This document shows positions 21,752-24,328 of a stretch of DNA of 24,328 nt, piece after piece (positions within the stretch are counted from its first letter, which is position 1; each line of letters begins with the position of its first letter). Below the pieces are notes generated by a model. That model had not been told where the DNA came from. It did not search any database and worked only from the letters and a program-made list of their open reading frames with translations. Source of the stretch: Conidiobolus incongruus B7586 (taxonomy: Eukaryota; Entomophthoromycota; Entomophthoromycetes; Entomophthorales; Conidiobolaceae); assembly GCA_000697335.1 (NCBI GenBank), contig JNEM01012705.1, positions 1-24,328 of the forward strand. The letters run 5' to 3'. Both the position numbers and the translations under genes were made by a program.

Positions 21752-22403
21752 ATGACTACCCATTTAAATGAAAATGATAAAAAGATCAATCATATCATCT
21801 TCAAAGCTGGTGCTGAAGGTGCTTTAATTGGTTTGACTGGTGGTATCGCTGCCGCTTTGGTCGCCAACCGTTTCTCCCCAGTCTTCAGAGGTTTTACGAT
21901 TCAGTTTAAAGCTTTCTTAGTATCAGCTGGTAAGTTTAATTATTTATAGTATTTGTTCTATTGTACTTAATCTATTATTAGCTGCTACCGCTGCTTTTGT
22001 CATTAAGGGAGAAAAAGCTCTTATCAAGTTCAATATGGAAAGCCATACTAATCCCGATCTTGTCAAAAAGGACGATGACCAAACTTTAACCAGAATTCCC
22101 ACGTTGACAGAGCGTTCGATTAAATATGTCTTGGATAAGAAATATTACTTTATGTTTGGTACTTGGTTAGGTGGGATGTCCCTCGCTGGTGCTTACTTGT
22201 ATCGCAAAAAGTAATTATATTTTATATTTATTAATCTAGCAAATAGTATTAATATAACCATTTATAGATATATGACCACTTCTCAAAAATTAGTGGAAGC
22301 TAGAATGTGGGCTCAAGCTATTACTTTAGGATCTTTAGCTGCTATCGCTGCCCTCTCAGCATATGACGACGCTCCCAAAAATCGTGAAAAATCAAGTTAC
22401 TAA
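21752..22403 (+). CDS. RCF2: respiratory supercomplex factor 2-like Hig1 protein
   Basis: Inner mitochondrial membrane protein tied to cytochrome c oxidase and III-IV supercomplexes. Exons are 21752-21929, 21982-22210 and 22268-22403, for 180 residues (yeast Rcf2 has 224). The N-terminal part FKAGAEGALIGLTGGIAA lines up with yeast LKGGIEGALAGFAISAI. The C-terminal Hig1 domain has KYYFMFGTWLGGMSLAGAY, then MTTSQKLVEARMWAQAITLG, like yeast MTKAQKIVQARMYAQFITVG. Four hydrophobic segments are visible: about residues 20-38 and 48-68 in the N-half, and two in the Hig1 domain. The charged middle (HTNPDLVKKDDDQ) separates the halves. The yeast C-terminal charged tail is missing here. The N-terminal extension favours Rcf2 over the shorter Rcf1. 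Confidence 0.88.
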
Positions 22404-24328
22404 TAGATTCTACCTCAGATTCTTTTATTAATATCACTAATTAATATTCATTAACCACTTTACTATTAGCAATATCTTCCAATAGTAGGAAATCGTCAAT
22501 TTGAATATGTTATTAACTCTAATCCTGTAATTCTGACACAATTCGAAAAATGTATAAAATATATGCAATATATATGAAATATAATTTATTTGGTAATAAA
22601 TTCATATTGATTATAGTATAAAAATATAAATATTTTGTTTCTCGCCAATATTTCATAATTTTATTTAACCGTCTATTAACGAACACTAACTATTATTATA
22701 CAATTACTAATATCTTTTTTATTTAGATGCACAGATTCAAAGGTGGAGTCCAGCTTATTTTTACAAATTAAATAAGCAAAGATAATAATAAATTCTCTAT
22801 CCAGTACACAAAAATTTTCTGTATTATTCAATATTATTTTAATAAGCATGCCTTTTTAATAAACACCAATTTAAAAATTCGATGACGATAATGTATTAGA
22901 ATTAAATATGATATCATTACTGAATATCAGAGCTTAAATAATACAAAAACATTTTAATTTTTCAATTCTAATTATATTATAATTTATTAACACAAGAAAT
23001 TTTATAATTAATAGAATTCACTGATATTTCCATTTTTGAATTTATAAAAACCAATATAGATTGGTTCTTATATGATTCCATTTTTATAAATTTACTTTGT
23101 GTTGATTGTGATTTATTAATTTGAAAATATGACTTTGATAAATAAACTATTATTTGAAGATATGAAAATTTCTACTTAATCATCATCAACTACACAAATT
23201 ATTATGATTCCTTAATCTTTTTATTAAAAATGTGAAATTGGTCTATATGAAATGATAGTAAAATATTGTAATCAATAATCATATTATTTAAGACTATATT
23301 GGTCTAAAGTATTATTATATTTTCTATTTTTTATCAATAAGTAGAATTAAAACAATTTAAACTTAGAATAAATATATTCAATATATTAAATCGAATAATT
23401 TGTTAATAACATAGATATAATAAATTTTTGAAAATTATAAGAAATGTATAATATTATATAAGTTATTTTATTATTTTGTAATAATTGAATTTTTTATAAA
23501 AATCTTATTTTACAGTCTTTCAATTTATTTACAGTAAAATTGAATTAATTTTTTTTTAATTTTGAGTATATTTTAACAAATTTGCAGTTTTATTAAAATG
23601 TAAAATAAATATTGTTTCTAATTTATATTAAAAAAATTTTTTTTCATTAATAACATAGAAATATATTTACAAAGGTTATACAAAATATTGCAAATATAGT
23701 TATCTACTATTATTAATAAATTTTATTATTAAATTTTCTATTGTAACAAATACCAATTTTTTTAATTATTCAGGTATTTTATAATTAAAAATATAAAATT
23801 ATTTATTTCAGATTGATGTTATATTAATTAACTGCTGGTAGAAAAATTGATTTGGATACTTTGTTTATGATCTTTTTATGATAGGAATTTAATTACTTAA
23901 TTATTCAATTAAATATTGAAATTTTCTAATTCCATAAATAATTCAAAGTTATTATTATTAAATTTTGCATTAAAAGATTAATATAGCATTATATTAAAGT
24001 GATGTTAATATAATATTTTGAATCAACCTTGCTTAAAATAGATATTATTATAAAATTTAAAATTACAAATTTTTTATTATTTGAATTAAAAATATATATT
24101 CAATTATAATATAAAGATTTTAAAAACTTATTTTATTTCAAAGTATAATATCCAAATTAAATTAAATAATAATAATCACAATAATTCTTAAATAACTTTA
24201 TAGTTTATATTTAAAGGATATATAAAAAATTACCTTATATCAATTAATATAGCTTTTATAATTTTTAAATTATAATTGTTTTTATTCTAATATTATCATT
24301 AAACTTAATATTTAATAAAAAATATATT
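22404..24328. other. AT-rich region to window end, no gene seen
   Basis: About 1.9 kb, among the most AT-rich parts of the window, with long A and T runs near 23540-23640. I see no exon-like segment, tRNA-like box, or clear repeat unit. The 3' end of the RCF2 transcript falls in its first part. Confidence 0.5.

Noticed and set aside
1-24328. tRNA genes, CRISPR arrays or bacterial-type operons
   Set aside because: No tRNA B-box with a foldable cloverleaf, no spaced direct repeats, and the spliceosomal introns rule out a bacterial layout.

Overview
The window is nuclear DNA of a eukaryote, most likely an early-diverging fungus. The genes are intron-rich. I placed 35 short introns of about 48 to 76 bases, starting GT (mostly GTA) and ending TAG or similar. 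Intergenic DNA is extremely AT-rich. Fungal affinity is inferred from a Saccharomyces-like RPA34, an RCF2-type Hig1 protein, MCD4 and a Cca1 of fungal layout. RCF2 and a mitochondrial ribosomal protein argue for a respiring mitochondrion, and so against the anaerobic gut fungi. An AT-rich zoopagomycete or entomophthoralean lineage would fit, but that placement is a guess.

Left third (1-7,900): the window opens inside a decayed mariner transposase (1-507). RNA polymerase I subunit RPA34 (+) follows, converging on a small Sm/LSm-like gene (-) whose model cannot be closed. Next are the nine-exon CCA-adding enzyme (+), an intronless SET-domain lysine methyltransferase (+), and EMC2 (-), whose stop codon lies only 33 bases from that of the methyltransferase.

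Middle (7,900-15,700): upstream of EMC2 lies a non-coding island of about 42% GC (8021-8353). Its ends can form a long four-block helix, so it is a candidate structured RNA of unassigned family. Then come PEX19 (+, with a C-terminal CaaX box), a DUF866/CXXC zinc-binding protein (+, first coding exon is the ATG alone) and MCD4/PIGN (+, GPI-anchor ethanolamine-phosphate transferase).

Right third (15,700-24,328): three compact genes lie in long AT-rich deserts: mitochondrial ribosomal protein uL13m, the RPA3 subunit of replication protein A with a G1/S-type box just upstream, and RCF2. The last 1.9 kb holds nothing I recognise.

Functionally the genes are housekeeping: Pol I transcription, tRNA maturation, membrane-protein insertion (EMC2, PEX19), GPI-anchor synthesis, mitochondrial translation and respiration, and DNA replication. 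They do not form an operon-like system. The least explained item is the GC-rich structured island between EMC2 and PEX19.
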